The position numbers and the translations under genes were made by a program. Below are positions 22,533-34,312 of a stretch of 64,000 nt of DNA, piece by piece. The stretch is from contig JANUWF010001659.1 of the NCBI GenBank assembly GCA_026120185.1, positions 4,340,001-4,404,000 on the forward strand. The letters run 5' to 3'. Source of the DNA: Voacanga thouarsii (lineage: Eukaryota; Streptophyta; Magnoliopsida; Gentianales; Apocynaceae). The notes beneath the pieces are model-generated. The model searched no databases, had not been told where the DNA came from, and saw nothing but the letters and a program-made list of their open reading frames with translations. Numbering within the stretch: the stretch's first letter is position 1; every line of letters starts with the position of its first letter.

Positions 22533-24439
22533 TGTAACACCCCACATTTTTATCTTTGATTAGCTACTACTTGTAATAGGATATGAATCTGTATCAATAG
22601 CCAGAACAAAATTTAATCATTGTAATGAGACGAATATTTCGGTATGATAATATTTGGTCAGGACCAGGATGTAATTATTGGATTCATTCTGCCCATACCC
22701 TAAATCTTTATAAGGCTACTATTATTAATAAAATAAGAATTTGAGGGTACGCTGAGAAGAGAAATTGATCAATGCGATTAAAGACATGTTTTGGTGTGAA
22801 TTATGCTATCCGGGTCACTGGGGGCATTTTTGTCATTTTGATCGCGCCCGTGGCTTTGACTGAAAATTTGACCAAATAGAAAGAAAAATGAAGAATTTAA
22901 GTGTTAGCAGTGGATTTAGTGGAATTTTTGGAGTTGAATGGTGAAATAAAATATTTTTCTGTTACGAATTCGATTTTCGTCATTTTTGAAGAAAATAAGA
23001 AATCGCGGTTAAAAATGGTGTGTGTGGAATTTGTGAGTGGTAGCCCATGGACATGTGTCAATTTAAGAGAGGTTGCATGAAGAGTTCATGCAAGACACTT
23101 GGAGTTAAAGGATTTCAAAAATAAATGAACAATTATGTGTAATTTTGTGATTGAAACACATCATTTTGTGGGCCATTTAATTTAGGCCTTGGGTATTGTG
23201 ATTGGCTAATGTTTAGACCAAGAGAAGATGAATGAATAGCTGGAAATTGGCCAAGAATTTTGTTGGCCTTGCAGGAAGAAATAAGAGAAAATTTTGTGGA
23301 AAGAAAAAGTGGTTTATGTGTGAAATTGTGATTGGAACACACCTACATAAAATCCACCATGCAAGCAATTAAATTAAAAATATATTGGCTAAAATTTGAT
23401 GAGAAATAGCAGTGAGGAGGCTGTTGTAAAAGCCAGAATTTTGGACTGCCTTGAAGAAGGAAAAACAAGAAAAAACAAGGAAAGAAAAACTAGAGAAAAA
23501 TAGGGAGAACAAGAAAAAGGAGAGAGAAAGAAAGAAGTATGTGCGTTCCTGGTGTTCTTGGAGCAAAATCACTTCAAATAGCCTCAAGCACAAGGTAAAA
23601 TTCTATGCTTCAAGAATTAAAGTTGTAGATTTCATTATGGCGATCATTATGATATCAATTTTAACATGAAAACATGATTTTCATGTCTTGGTTTTGGATT
23701 AAAGATAGGGTTTGTAAACTTTGTGTGTGAACCTTGTATATATCTATGTGTTCTATGTATGTCAGCTGCCTAGAAGCCTCATGGATATATTTTTGTGTAA
23801 GGAAGAACTAAATATTTTTGGTAGTTTTAAGGATTGCTATTGGTAGATGAGATGATGACCAAAATAGAATAAAAATGGAAGTTACTTGATTGGAACAACG
23901 AATTATACTAGCTTTTGTTTTGAAGAAGTGAATTTGTGCTGAAAAAGTGTGACTCTTGTGAGCCATTGGAATCTGGAAAACACAGAATTAAAGATGATTT
24001 GAAGGAAAATTGAGTGAATTAATGGTTCCAAGGTGTTGAAGGCTAAAGGAAAACAAAGGAAAGCATGAATAGTAGGTTTGAGGCAAAACTACTGGAGCTG
24101 TTTTTGCCCAGTAGTGCCTTATAGGAATCAGAAATCTGAAGAAATACTATACAGAATTAAATTTAATAGTCTTATGGTCAATTTGGTATATCATACAGCC
24201 AAATTGGAGCTGTGGATTGAAGGTTATGTGCAAAACAAAATGATGTGTCAAACCAGTAAAATTCCAAAAAAGTAGTCCAAAAATGGATGAATTTAAGGCT
24301 GATTAATTGTGTGAATTTGGATGAGATTAAGGGGAAATATGAATTTAATCCTTTGTATATGAAGGGATAAGGTTGTGGTAAAAGGAAAACAAAAGAATTG
24401 GTCAAACGACGAAAAAACGATGCGGACGAAAGTTGAGGT

Positions 24440-24525
24440 TTTCCTTAATCGTCAGCTAACCGTCAGCCCCGACAACTAACGTCTGCTAAACGTCGGGCAC
24501 GTCGGCTAGACATCGGCTATTTTTT
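24440..24525 (+). repeat. GC-rich CGTCGGCTA-type array in the solo LTR
   Basis: Imperfect copies of a 9-10-bp unit, CGTCGGCTAA or CGTCAGCTAA, follow each other in an otherwise AT-rich LTR. The corresponding array is found in the three other LTRs of the family. Confidence 0.75.
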
Positions 24526-24889
24526 GGCCAAGCACAATTTGACCTGAAAATGATATTTTGTGTAGGTTTATCAGTAAACGCCCAATGGAACGTTGAAAAC
24601 AGTAGGAACAGTGATTAAATGGCCATCAATGGAAAGAGTTACTTAGGACACGAGGTAAGTCCTTATGATTTCAAAAACTGTATGAAAGCTAGTGTGCTTT
24701 GTTTCTCCATGAAATGCTATGTTTTATAGCGTTTTGGAAATCCCTAAATATGTTTAAGGTTTATCTAAGTGAGAATTATTTTTATACCATTTTGGGCTTG
24801 ATGAACTTTACAATTTGCTGGAAAACCTTAGCACATATTGGAAGTATGAATTTGTGAATTTAGTCCCTTTTGGATTAAATACTTGGAAT

Positions 24890-25260
24890 TTTTAAAAAAT
24901 GGTAATTTTGGAATCGGGTGTTCATAAATTGACTAGAATGCCCTTATTGGAACATTTTATGGAAATGTGTTTGGAAACTTCAATTTTACTCCTCTTTTGG
25001 GATTTGAATTCTTGAATTTTTGAAATGGGTTCCTTTTGGAATTAAGTATTTGAAAAACGATCCAAACATCCTTATTGGAACTTTTGTGAACACTTTTTAA
25101 ATCTGGTAAGGGTAAAATTACTCGAATACCCTCAGAAAAGTCTTTTGGAATAGGATATGGGTAAAATGACCAGAATACCCTTGGAAATGACTTTTGTGAT
25201 CTAGTACGGGAAAATGACGTGAATACTCTTAGAAACATGTTTTGATGTGTAAACAAAACT
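24890..25260 (+). repeat. Degenerate repeats of about 60 bp in the solo LTR
   Basis: Blocks of the form 'GGTAAAATGACC.GAATACCC...AAA.GACTTTTGG' recur several times with drift. The reverse translation shows the repetition as RVFWSFYPYP, then GIRVILPLP-like stretches, which is a by-product of the repeat and not evidence of a protein. Confidence 0.7.
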
Positions 25261-25529
25261 CTTTATCCTGTTTTAACATGATTTTGGAAAATAATCTCTC
25301 GTGATGAGATTGGCTTTTGGAAAACGACCTTTTGATTCCTGAAATTATTTTATTAGCTTGATGTGCCATGGAATGAATTGATTGGCTCTGCAGAACCTAT
25401 GTGAAATATGATCTGAGTTGTGAGCCAATGGGATCAAATTTTGAAAAAAATTTATATTTTGCCACAAAAATGGTTTTCTTGATATGGAAAATGGTTTCCC
25501 GATGTGCTCAAGTACTAGCCTTTTTTCTT

Positions 25530-25660
25530 GAATACTTAGCGTATGCACAAACTTGAATTCCTTGCATAAGCACTAACTTGAATACTTAGTGTATGCACTA
25601 ACTTGAATACCTAACGTATGCACTAACTTAACTACCTGGCGTAAGCACTAACTTGATTCT
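25530..25660 (+). repeat. 25-bp tandem array in the solo LTR (about 5 copies)
   Basis: The unit reads roughly ACTTGAATACTTAGTGTATG plus CACTA, and about five copies follow without gaps. Copies differ by a few bases. Other LTRs of this family have different tandem units at the same place. Confidence 0.85.
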
Positions 25661-26190
25661 CAGTAGTACATTATGGTGTATTTACTTATCCAGCGATGCA
25701 TGGTTGAGTGTTGTTGGCTGCGGTCTAAACACAGTTTTACTTAGTGCCGAAGGCGAAGCTTTGAGAGCTTTGCATACAGGCCGACCTTTAGTTGAAGAAT
25801 GCTTGCGATGTGGAAATTGGGGCAATGATTTGGAATTGAAACACAATTTTCCAAAAAAAATTAAGTTCTAAATGAAATCCTTTTTTGGGAGTTTTGGAAT
25901 TGTTTCTAGTGAACAAATGAAATGTTTTCCCCACAAGGGTTTTATGTACTTTGTCCCTTTACAAAAGCACTAGCATACACAGGACTCACTAAGTGATTTT
26001 TACTCACACGCGTGTTATTTTCCTTGAAAAAATTCAGGATCAGAGGTGTAGCGGAAGCGCGGTGGACTCCTAGAGGCTCATGCTACAACATGGACCTATT
26101 GTATTCGCGAGTGTACGTATCAGAAGCCAAATTCTTCTAGTTTTCTATGTTGAAAAAAAAAAATTTCTACTGCCTTTTGAGTAAAGCTTG

Positions 26191-26208
26191 TTATAAAGAC
26201 CCCTTGTC
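26191..26208 (+). promoter_or_regulatory. TATA-like motif in the solo LTR
   Basis: TTATAAAGACCCCTTGTC lies about 87 bp before the LTR end. It is identical over this stretch to the motif in the gypsy-2 LTRs and almost identical to that of gypsy-1. Confidence 0.55.
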
Positions 26209-26283
26209 TGCGTGATTAGACGGGGCGATAACTCACAAAGTTATAGCCCACTACGTTATAGAAATATGGGGTGTTACATTCCA

Positions 26284-27269
26284 AGCCAAGGATGAAAAAG
26301 GTTATCAAGCAATGGAGTATTAAAGAAGGGCCAAAAAGATCAAAGCTCGGACAACAGTTGGTATGGAACGCCAAAAGAGCACAAGAGGGGGCTAAAAAGA
26401 TAAGAAAAGTATGTTGTGCAAAGAACAGAGAGCAGTAGGTGCTAAACCCAACAAGACCACATGGAACCCGATCCACTCGGCCTGTTGACCAAATTTTACA
26501 AAGCACAACCGGCCCCAACAACAAGCTTTCCTGCTGCCAGGTCACTTCAGGTAATGCCCTGTTTTGATAATTTTTCTTGTTTTGTTTTATTTTGTTCAAA
26601 TTTAGTTCTCACAATCTTTGACTGGTAATAGGTATATTTTAGACTTACTTAGGAGATGAATGGCTGAGATTACGTCTCCCATTTACTAGTTTTAGTTTGT
26701 TACCTTTATATATGCCTCATTACTCTCGTAATAGAGAGACTTTTAACACTTAGAATATTTTTTGTACAGAAACCAAATTCTCACTAGAGAAGAGTGTGTA
26801 AGGGGTGATTCCCATTTCAAGGCTAAATCAAAGGGTTTAGTCCCATCTTTGATTTAATGTCTCTAAACTTCAAAGGGATAATCTAAACCTCTTTCTCTAT
26901 TCTTGGGTGCTAGTATTTCTCTAGTGTTCTTGATAGGTTGAGTTTTTAGGTGCCGTCAAATCCCATCTTTTTATTCTAATTTCTTGATAGACTATGGTAT
27001 TTAGGTGTTTTGCAGTAGACTAGATTCACCAAATCTTATTAGGTTAAGTGCATTTGGATTTAGTTCATTTATGTGTGTGAATTTGATAGGGAGTTGGGTG
27101 ACCAACTCTAGGGTTCTTGTTCTTCAAAAATCAAGAAGCTTCCACGTTTTTACTGTATTAGGTTTGGTGATATTCTTTGTCAAGATTTTTATCAATCTTC
27201 TTGGTGTTTTTGGTCTTAAGTTATGATTTTCTTTTTTACTTTGGATATGGATTTGTCATTCGTTATGAT
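26284..27269. other. Unassigned stretch between solo LTR and Athila-type LTR
   Basis: It continues the DNA that was interrupted by the solo LTR. I see no gene: the longer frames (such as 26216-26599 minus) have no known domains. The block around 26690-26960 looks like the promoter/leader part of an unknown LTR, with a TTTATATATGCC TATA-like stretch and T/C-rich sequence after it, but no ends could be fixed. Confidence 0.3.
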
Positions 27270-28655
27270 TGATGCTTAAATTTTGGGTGTATAAAAATCA
27301 ACAAATTTAAATCCATCCCTTAGTTAAGTTTTAATTAAAATATTAATCCCAAAATATATATACAAGCAAGTATAGTATGGGAAATTAATGATTATCGATC
27401 CTCAAAGGAACAAGTACACACTACTCATTTTTCATTCATTATTTAATCAACCAAATAAAATGGGAAAATAAGAAAATGAAAAGTAAAAAAATATATACAA
27501 CTCAAGGATGAAGGAATATGTAATTAGACAAATATTCTTGAAAACATGACAATGAACCACTTACCAATTATTACAATCAATTATTATCTTGGTCTCATGA
27601 ATGATTTAAAATAGACGCACTTCATTTGCAATCTATAGAATCACTATTTTTTAGTTAAATTAGTGAACATATTCTATCTAAGGTAATTTATCCAAAAGCT
27701 GCATTAAAATCAATCCTCACATAAACCATTATATTCAAAGTGATTTAAAACATGAAATTAGTCAATGAATCTATATTCTGGCAATCATCAACTAAACTTT
27801 GGTTACTCAAGTTCTTAACAATTAACCCTTTTTTTTCCAAACAAGTTAAGAGAACAAATATGAAATTAATTAATTGAAGTCATTACCAACCCCCTTTTCA
27901 AGCAAGTTAATAACAAAAACCAATCAACCAATTCCATAAGTAATCAAATACCAAGAACAGTAATTAATTGATCAAAAGACTAAATTATATAATAAATTAT
28001 GAATCCCAAAAACAATGTCAAAATACAATGGAAATATTCAATACATAATTGATTAAGAAAAAGAAAACAAAGGTAAAAGAAAGCACTCATAGATAAGCCA
28101 CATTCTTCTCCTCTAAAGACTTTCTTGAACAATCCTCCTTAATTTGATGAATTTCTTCTTCAATGAGTGATTTTCTGATTTGATCCTTGAATTCATCATT
28201 TTATCTTGTGATTTTCTTGTTTAAATAGGCTTCCAAGATGCTAAAATTCATCCCCTAAGAGTTTTAGATCGAGTAGAGATTGGAAATTACCAAATCTATG
28301 CAAAAATTAGAAAGTTCACGGACATGGACTAGAGTGGAGCCAGCGCCAGATTGGAGGGTCAAGATAAGCGCCAGCCATGCTCTAGTCAGCCCGATCTTGC
28401 TCTATTTTTCATGCAAATTTTTCTTGTTTTTTCGGAATGGGGCCGGTGCCGATTCCGTGGGTCACAGCCGATGCCAGCCGCGCTCTGACGACGATGGTTT
28501 GGTCATTTTTTCATTATTTTTTGCAATAAAATTTCAAAATGCCTTTCCAAGGAAAAAATACCAAATACGAAGAAATATGACTAGTTATTACAACAAATGT
28601 ATCATAAAATACCCTCAAATAGCTAGAAAAATAGTGATAATTTTAGCCCCTATCA
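27270..28655 (-). repeat. LTR-A: 3' LTR of a minus-strand Athila-type element (1.39 kb)
   Basis: On the minus strand it starts TGATAGGGGCTAAAATTATC and ends ATTTAAGCATCA. It is closely similar by eye to LTR-C (35956 onwards), and the polypurine tract lies on its right, as required for a minus-strand 3' LTR. A 140-codon frame at 28280-28702 crosses the LTR border and is not a gene. It contains four copies of a GC-rich GCGCCAGC-type motif around 28330-28490. Confidence 0.88.
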
Positions 28656-28675
28656 ATTTCCCCACACTTGAACTT
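28656..28675 (-). promoter_or_regulatory. Polypurine tract of the minus-strand Athila-type element
   Basis: The minus strand reads GTTCAAGTGTGGGGAAAT directly before TGATAGGGG, the standard Athila/Tat arrangement. The upstream 'CTTGAGGACAAG' block is also shared with the other Athila-type copies in the window. Confidence 0.85.
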
Positions 28676-29905
28676 TTACTTGTCCTCAAGCAAAGCCCTT
28701 AAAGAAAAAAAAAAAACATTAGATATTTCCTTGTCATTAGAAAGTCGTAATTACCTTTCAAACTTTAGATGTGTCCTTGTCATTCTTTCAACCCTTTAAA
28801 ATCATTCACAAAACATAGTATTAAATGAGAAATATGAAGGCCCTTGAAGTCAAAGTAAACAAGTTTATACACTAATGATAGCAACATTATTTCTCCCTTC
28901 CAGTAAAAACATGGACAATATGAATCATACAAGTCCTGCTATCTACCAACACAAGCATTATAATTCCAAAAAATGCATAACTTAAGTCATGTTTTGAGGA
29001 AAACACTCCAATTTTTTTCTCTCAATTTTTTTCAATGACTAATTGAATTGATAGCCTCAAATGCATGGATTTCTCAACACACAACATATTGGCCCCCCTT
29101 ATAGTCATCACTCATTATTTTTTTTCAACAATCTTTCTTTTGTTTTTCTTTCGTTTTTGGGAATTAGTAGGATCAAGAAACTGAATTTCTCTTCACTATC
29201 CATATTGGTATCCATAATTAAGCAAAAACATGTTTCTCAACCAACGCAATTAACTCATTTTTACACAAAATTTTCACAATTTTTTCCCAATCTTTCATCT
29301 CAAAGATCTTTTATCTCCTCACGTTCCTCATCATAACTCAAAGTCAAGAAAAGTTCGATCCCATAATACAAGAGTTAGCCAACAACCTTTCCAATATTCT
29401 TCACATTATTCACATTTAAATTAGATTAGTCAAATAATACTCAAATACTAATGCATAAGTAAGATTAACCAACATTCTCAAGTCTTAACACATCCTATCC
29501 AAATAATAATAAAAATCCACCAAAGGAAGGACACATCCCACATCCAACGATGAAAGATATTCACAACCTTGATAAGGCATTGAAATCACCAAAAAAAAAA
29601 AGAAAAATTGAAAATTTTTGAAAATTTTCCTACAAAAAATAGAGATATGAATGTGGATAGATATGGAAAATATTTTCAATACCAAACTCTCCCCCCCCTA
29701 CTTAAAGTGGACAATGTCCTTAATGGCAAAAAATATAGCAATAAAGGCAAAGCCAATGGACCAAAAAGAAATAAAGGGGAGAAATAGAGAAAAGAAAAAT
29801 ACTCCCATTGAACTTGAGCTTCAACATATTTGAATTCATCACAAGGAGGCATAAGGGAAATGGTACCTACATAAAAATAAAAGAAACAAAAACAAAAGCA
29901 TAAAT
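28676..29905 (-). other. 3' untranslated internal region of the minus-strand Athila-type element
   Basis: This is non-coding. It is the reverse-complement counterpart of 49803-50714 and 18918-19413, sharing the block around the ATGACTATAAGGGGG motif and a block around 29440 that corresponds to 49840. It ends at the solo LTR-B, whose target duplication TAAAT (29901-29905) is the last five bases here. Confidence 0.65.
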
Positions 29906-31883
29906 TGATGCGTAAATTTTGGGTATGTAAAAGCATCAATTTTAAATCCATCCCTTAATCAAGTTTTAATTAAAACATTAATCCTAAAATACACATATGA
30001 GCAAGTATACTCATCGCAAGCATACTATAGGGAATTAACTAGTATTAATCCTCAAATGAACAAGTACACACTAATCACTTTTCTTTTATTGTTTAACCTA
30101 TAAACTAAATTGATAAAGAAATCAAAATAAGAATAAAAACATAAAATATATTCATATATAACTCATGGAGAGGAAAAATGTAATTAAATAAATATTCTAA
30201 AAAGCATGTCGTGAATTATCTAATAATTATCATAACCAATTATTTTCTTGGCATCATAAAGAAACGTAAAGTAAAATTCAATCATTTGTCAAGTCATGAA
30301 TTCATTTAGGTAAAGTCCACTTCATTAGTCAATCCATGGAATCTATATTTTGATTCATATTAACAGATTTGTCAATCAAGCTAACATAACCAAACATACA
30401 TTAAGCTCATTATTCATATCTTGATTCGATTAGCAAATTGTCAATCAAGCCAACCTAACCAAAACATGCATGAATCCCAATTTCTTAAAAACATGAAATT
30501 AGCTAATAACTATATGTCAGGGCAAAATGAATATAACCCTTGATCACTTAGTCCTAAAATCCTAAATTCATCATTCAAATCCATCAAGATTTAACAAATA
30601 TGAAATCAATGCAACGAAACTCCTAACATCATTGTGTTGAAGTCAATTAGAAGAACTCGCATTAATAACCAATGAAATCAAGTAATCAAACACCAAAGAA
30701 AAAAATTAATTAATCAAAGAACTAAATTAACTTAAAATCATAAATCCAAGAATAATATCTAAATACAATTAAATAATTAAAACTATCATTGATCAAGAAA
30801 AAGAAAACAAAAGAAATAGATAAATACTCATAAACAAGCTTTTCAATTTCCAATGAAAACTCCTCCAAAAATCAGTATTCCTTGAGTAATTTCTCTAAGA
30901 AAATATTGGTGATGCACTCTAAAACATATGTCTAAGTCCCTACATTATGCGCCCCTTTTTTCGAAGGTATTTGGCCTTTATTTATAAGTTTACAAAGTTC
31001 CTAAAAGAATCCTAAGTAAAAAAGAAGTAATTTCTAAAAATCCTAAACCAAGGAGGATTAGTAAAATCTAAATAAAATTCTAAATATAAACACGGAGGTC
31101 CACCGCCTTCAATTTGATCAATTGAGAATTGAATTGGACTTGATTTTGTCTTGTTGCACTGAAGACGTTCTTGGATGTTGAAATTGTTGAATTTGGCTTC
31201 CAATTGAGCTAACAAAATTGATTGAGCCACTTAAAGCCATCCGAGCCGAGGTGCCTTCAAGCTGTAAGGATGAAGCTACCCAAATTGCCTTTAATTCACT
31301 AAAGTCAACGAAGCTGCCAAACTTTCTTCTTTGAATTTACTGAGCCGTGAGTCTTTCTCCTTTTGTATCGGCTCAATTGAGCCACAAGCCACTGAAATCC
31401 AATTTCTTTATTTTGCATTGGCTCAATTGAGCCGCAACCCTCCAAGCCACTAAAATTGCACTTTTCCTTTTTCCTCAGCCGGTTTTATTAAATTTTCCTT
31501 GGCCCACCAATTTTGTGCTCCTTTTACTCTTCTTGCTTTTATTTCTTTTTGATGAAGTCGCAAGTGAGCCGTGTCGTGCCCTTGTTTACTTTTCCTTTTC
31601 AATCTCCAATTTCAACTGCTCTGTTCCATCAATTTCTTCCAATTTTCTCTGTTCTTCAAGTGTAGGACCGGTGCCAGGTCCACTTTCTTGGCCTGATGTA
31701 GGGTCTGTACTGGAAAATTATACAATTAGCTCTAAATTTCACCTATTTTTGCATAAAATTTCAGAAAAGCATTTTTATAAGGGAAATATCAAAAAGGAAG
31801 GAATATCACTAGTTATTGTATTAAAAGTGTCTTAAATTACCCTCAAATAACTAGAAAAATAAAAATAATTTTAACCCCTATCA
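29906..31883 (-). mobile_element. LTR-B: solo Athila-type LTR (1.98 kb), TSD TAAAT
   Basis: On the minus strand it starts TGATAGGGGTTAAAATTATT and ends ACGCATCA. TAAAT stands on both sides (29901-29905 and 31884-31888), so it is an independent insertion reduced to one LTR, nested inside the internal domain of the A-C element. It is related to LTR-A at both ends, but the middle is longer and diverged. It holds two perfect 14-bp palindromes exactly 50 bp apart (31370 and 31420). Confidence 0.92.
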
Positions 31884-31888
31884 TAAAT

Positions 31889-33278
31889 CTAGAAAAAGTA
31901 TAAGAAAATCAAAATAAAGGAAAGGAAAAGAAAACAAACAAAGCAACTAAAAATAAATCCTTAGAAAGGTCATGAAAATATAAAGAGAAAAGAAAGCCAA
32001 AGAAAAGAAATACATAGTAGTATGAAAATACACGATCCTCATCATTATCATCATCCTCAGTATTGGCCCCATGGCTATCATTACCTCCTTGAAGTCCAGG
32101 AAATTTATGCATCCATTGCGCCTATTGTTATTCTTGAGCATCTTGCCTTCTAGTGACGGCAGTCATGGATTCACGCACCTGTTGTAATATCTCTGTTTAG
32201 GTTTCCATGCCAAATCTCAAATGTTCTAATTGACCTCACACCTCAGCCTCAAAATTACCTCGAGATTGGATTTGGGAACTACCAACACGAGATCGAGGTG
32301 TTGGTGCAAGATGCTCTTCTTCTTCGGGTGGAAGTTCGTCTTGTTCTGGGTATTTCACTTCAAAAGGTCGCAACCAACACCTTACCTCCGTACTGTTCTA
32401 ATAACTGTAGCTAGTAATTGTTTGCTCAATAACCATATCGCACTCCATTGTGGTTTTAGTAAGTTCCCCCTCTATGCTAATACTAAAGGCATCAAAATTT
32501 TTCATTATTATAGGGGAAGACAAAAGCTTTTGTGGCAAGGCGAGAATAAACCACGTCCTGCATGGATTGAATAAGTAATGGAGTAAGTGGGATGGGTAGA
32601 GTGTGTATCATCCTATGAAGAATATACAAGTTAATGACATGAGACTCATTGAACCCACTAGTTTTTGGAATAACATTGTAAGCAAAGATATAGACTAGGG
32701 CGTGTAGGTTGGCTTCAAGATCATTGTTAGAGTAAAAACCTACTTGCCCAATGGGACCTCTCCTATATAGTCTCAAGGTAGCTCTAGTATCACTTACTTT
32801 CTACTCAGGATCAAACAATATCTTTTGGTTGTTGTGATCTACAACTAACCATGGACCTTCATCATTTACAAGGAGGATGGTAGCTAGTGTCTCTATCTTA
32901 AATGATGGGAGTGCCCTTTACTCTAGTCTCAACGGTCTCAAGATGGTTAGTGCATTTTTGTACCATGTTAGTATAAAAATCATTTATCATAATGGGGCAA
33001 CAGGGTCCCTTGAGTTGTACAATTGGTCCCCACCCCAAGCATCTAAATATGATGCCTATATTGAGGGAACGGTCTAGTGAGGGTACGAAAGTGTGTTCGA
33101 CTATAATCTTATTGGCAGCCCTTTTAGTGTACCACTCTTGGTAGCATGGAACAATGAAATTAGCAAGATATAGGAACAATAGGACTATGGAAGTAGAAGT
33201 AGAGGAAGTTGAAGCTCTAGCCCATTTAGATAACTGACCCCTCTCTCTAGGCATTATGAAAGGATACGAGGATGGCAA
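31889..33278 (-). pseudogene. Second ORF of the Athila-type element: 'putative plant transposon protein' family
   Basis: The reading starts MPSSYPFIMPRERGQLSKWA and follows with a serine/threonine stretch. Then come a segment with FVPSLDRSLNIGIIFRCLGW, NDFYTNMVQKC and VETRVKGTPI, and, after frame changes, LRLYRRGPIG, DLEANLHALVYIFAYNVIP and DELPPEEEEHLAPTP. This order (a W-x-x-x block, then xFYxN, then V-x-V-x-G-x) fits the domain that databases call 'putative plant transposon protein', often found with Athila-type repeats. Its biochemical role is not known. At least two frameshifts and several stops break it. It lies downstream of gag with no pol between, at the position where Athila elements carry an env-like ORF. 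The family call is from memory of the motif pattern and is moderately sure. Confidence 0.6.
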
Positions 33279-34312
33279 ATCAAGACGATGACTAAGTTAT
33301 CACCACAATGTCACAACAACACTTCAATAGAATCAATCCACCACAACACAACTTCACACACAATCCCATGCTCCACAATGTTTAATAAATCCAAAAAAAT
33401 TGTAATCCAAAACTGCAATTAACCCAACCTTCTTTCACAACCTGCAAGATCAACAATAGAATGCCATAATGTAAACCATAACATGGTTCCCAATGACTTT
33501 ACAACCTGATTATAGCATGAACAACATACCCACATCCCAAGGTAAAAGTAATAGCTCAACATAGTATTGAATTCTTCAACAAAACAATTGCCATAACCAA
33601 GAAATATACTACCTATGATCATACTGTAGACATATATATTGTAAAAATAATCTAAGAATCATACTTCCATGCTATTCTAGTTAAATAATGCTATGAAGAT
33701 AATCCAATTCAACCATCAATTCTAGTACATGAAATTTTTGGCCAAAAATATGCCCAAAAATAGAAAAATTCCAATTGCAGGAATTGAAGTATAAATGCAA
33801 GTAAAATCATACCTTTGTGTTTAACAATACATGGTAAAACAAAAGATTCAATCTTTTTTTATGAAAGCCTTGCTTGAAATGAGAGATTTGAAAGTGGGTT
33901 TTTGAAGATAAAGTTGAGATTTTTCAAATTTTGATCTGTAGATTCAACAAAAACAAGAGGCTTTTGTGTTAGATTGATGTTTTTGAAGGTAAAGATGAAA
34001 CCGGTGGTGTTTGGGAGTGTGGAAACAGTGCCAGGTTGAGAGAAAAATTGAGAAAAGTTGATTGATTTGAAAGAAAAAAAAATGGCCAAATTAGCCACTT
34101 ATATTCTACTTCCCTACAAGAGTCGGCGTCAATTCCTGCCTTGGACCGGATTTTTTATTTTTTTTTTAATAAATATGGAAAATCAAAACATGAAAACTAC
34201 GAAAGTATGAAGAAAATAGCATTATAAAAAAAATAAAAAATACATGAAGATGAATAAAATCACACAAGAATTAAATAGATGGCCAAAAGTAAAAATAATA
34301 AATCACTCAAAA
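33279..34312 (-). other. Spacer between gag and second ORF; no pol
   Basis: Reading the minus strand, I see no protease, RT, RNase H or integrase motif in any frame. The part around 33860-34100 is pyrimidine-rich with a 79-codon frame lacking any known domain; its composition resembles a plant mRNA leader and may be the leader of the second ORF. The rest is AT-rich. Confidence 0.55.

Larger units (their letters stand above)
22533..26278 (+). mobile_element. Solo LTR of the gypsy-2 chromovirus family (3.75 kb)
   Basis: It starts TGTAACACCCCACATTTTTA and ends GGGGTGTTACA, and it is flanked by a perfect 5-bp duplication. It aligns in order with the gypsy-2 LTRs, so the family is the same chromovirus group, although it is clearly diverged from them. 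It carries the CGTCGGCTA-type GC-rich array, the degenerate 'AAATGACC..GAATACCC' region, a 25-bp tandem array and the TATA-like motif in the same order as the others. No internal coding sequence is present. Confidence 0.92.

Noticed and set aside
24957..25256. 99-codon frame with internal repeats (RVFWSFYPYP-like)
   Set aside because: The protein repeats are a by-product of degenerate tandem DNA repeats within an LTR, in the antisense direction.
26216..26599. 127-codon frame on the minus strand
   Set aside because: It crosses the solo LTR border and its target duplication, so it cannot be an old gene, and it has no known domain.
28280..28702. 140-codon open frame on the plus strand
   Set aside because: It lies across the end of LTR-A in the antisense direction, crosses the LTR border, and has no known domain.
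33859..34098. 79-codon frame on the minus strand
   Set aside because: Composition (Phe, Asn, Ser, Leu) follows the pyrimidine-rich strand; more likely a leader than a protein.
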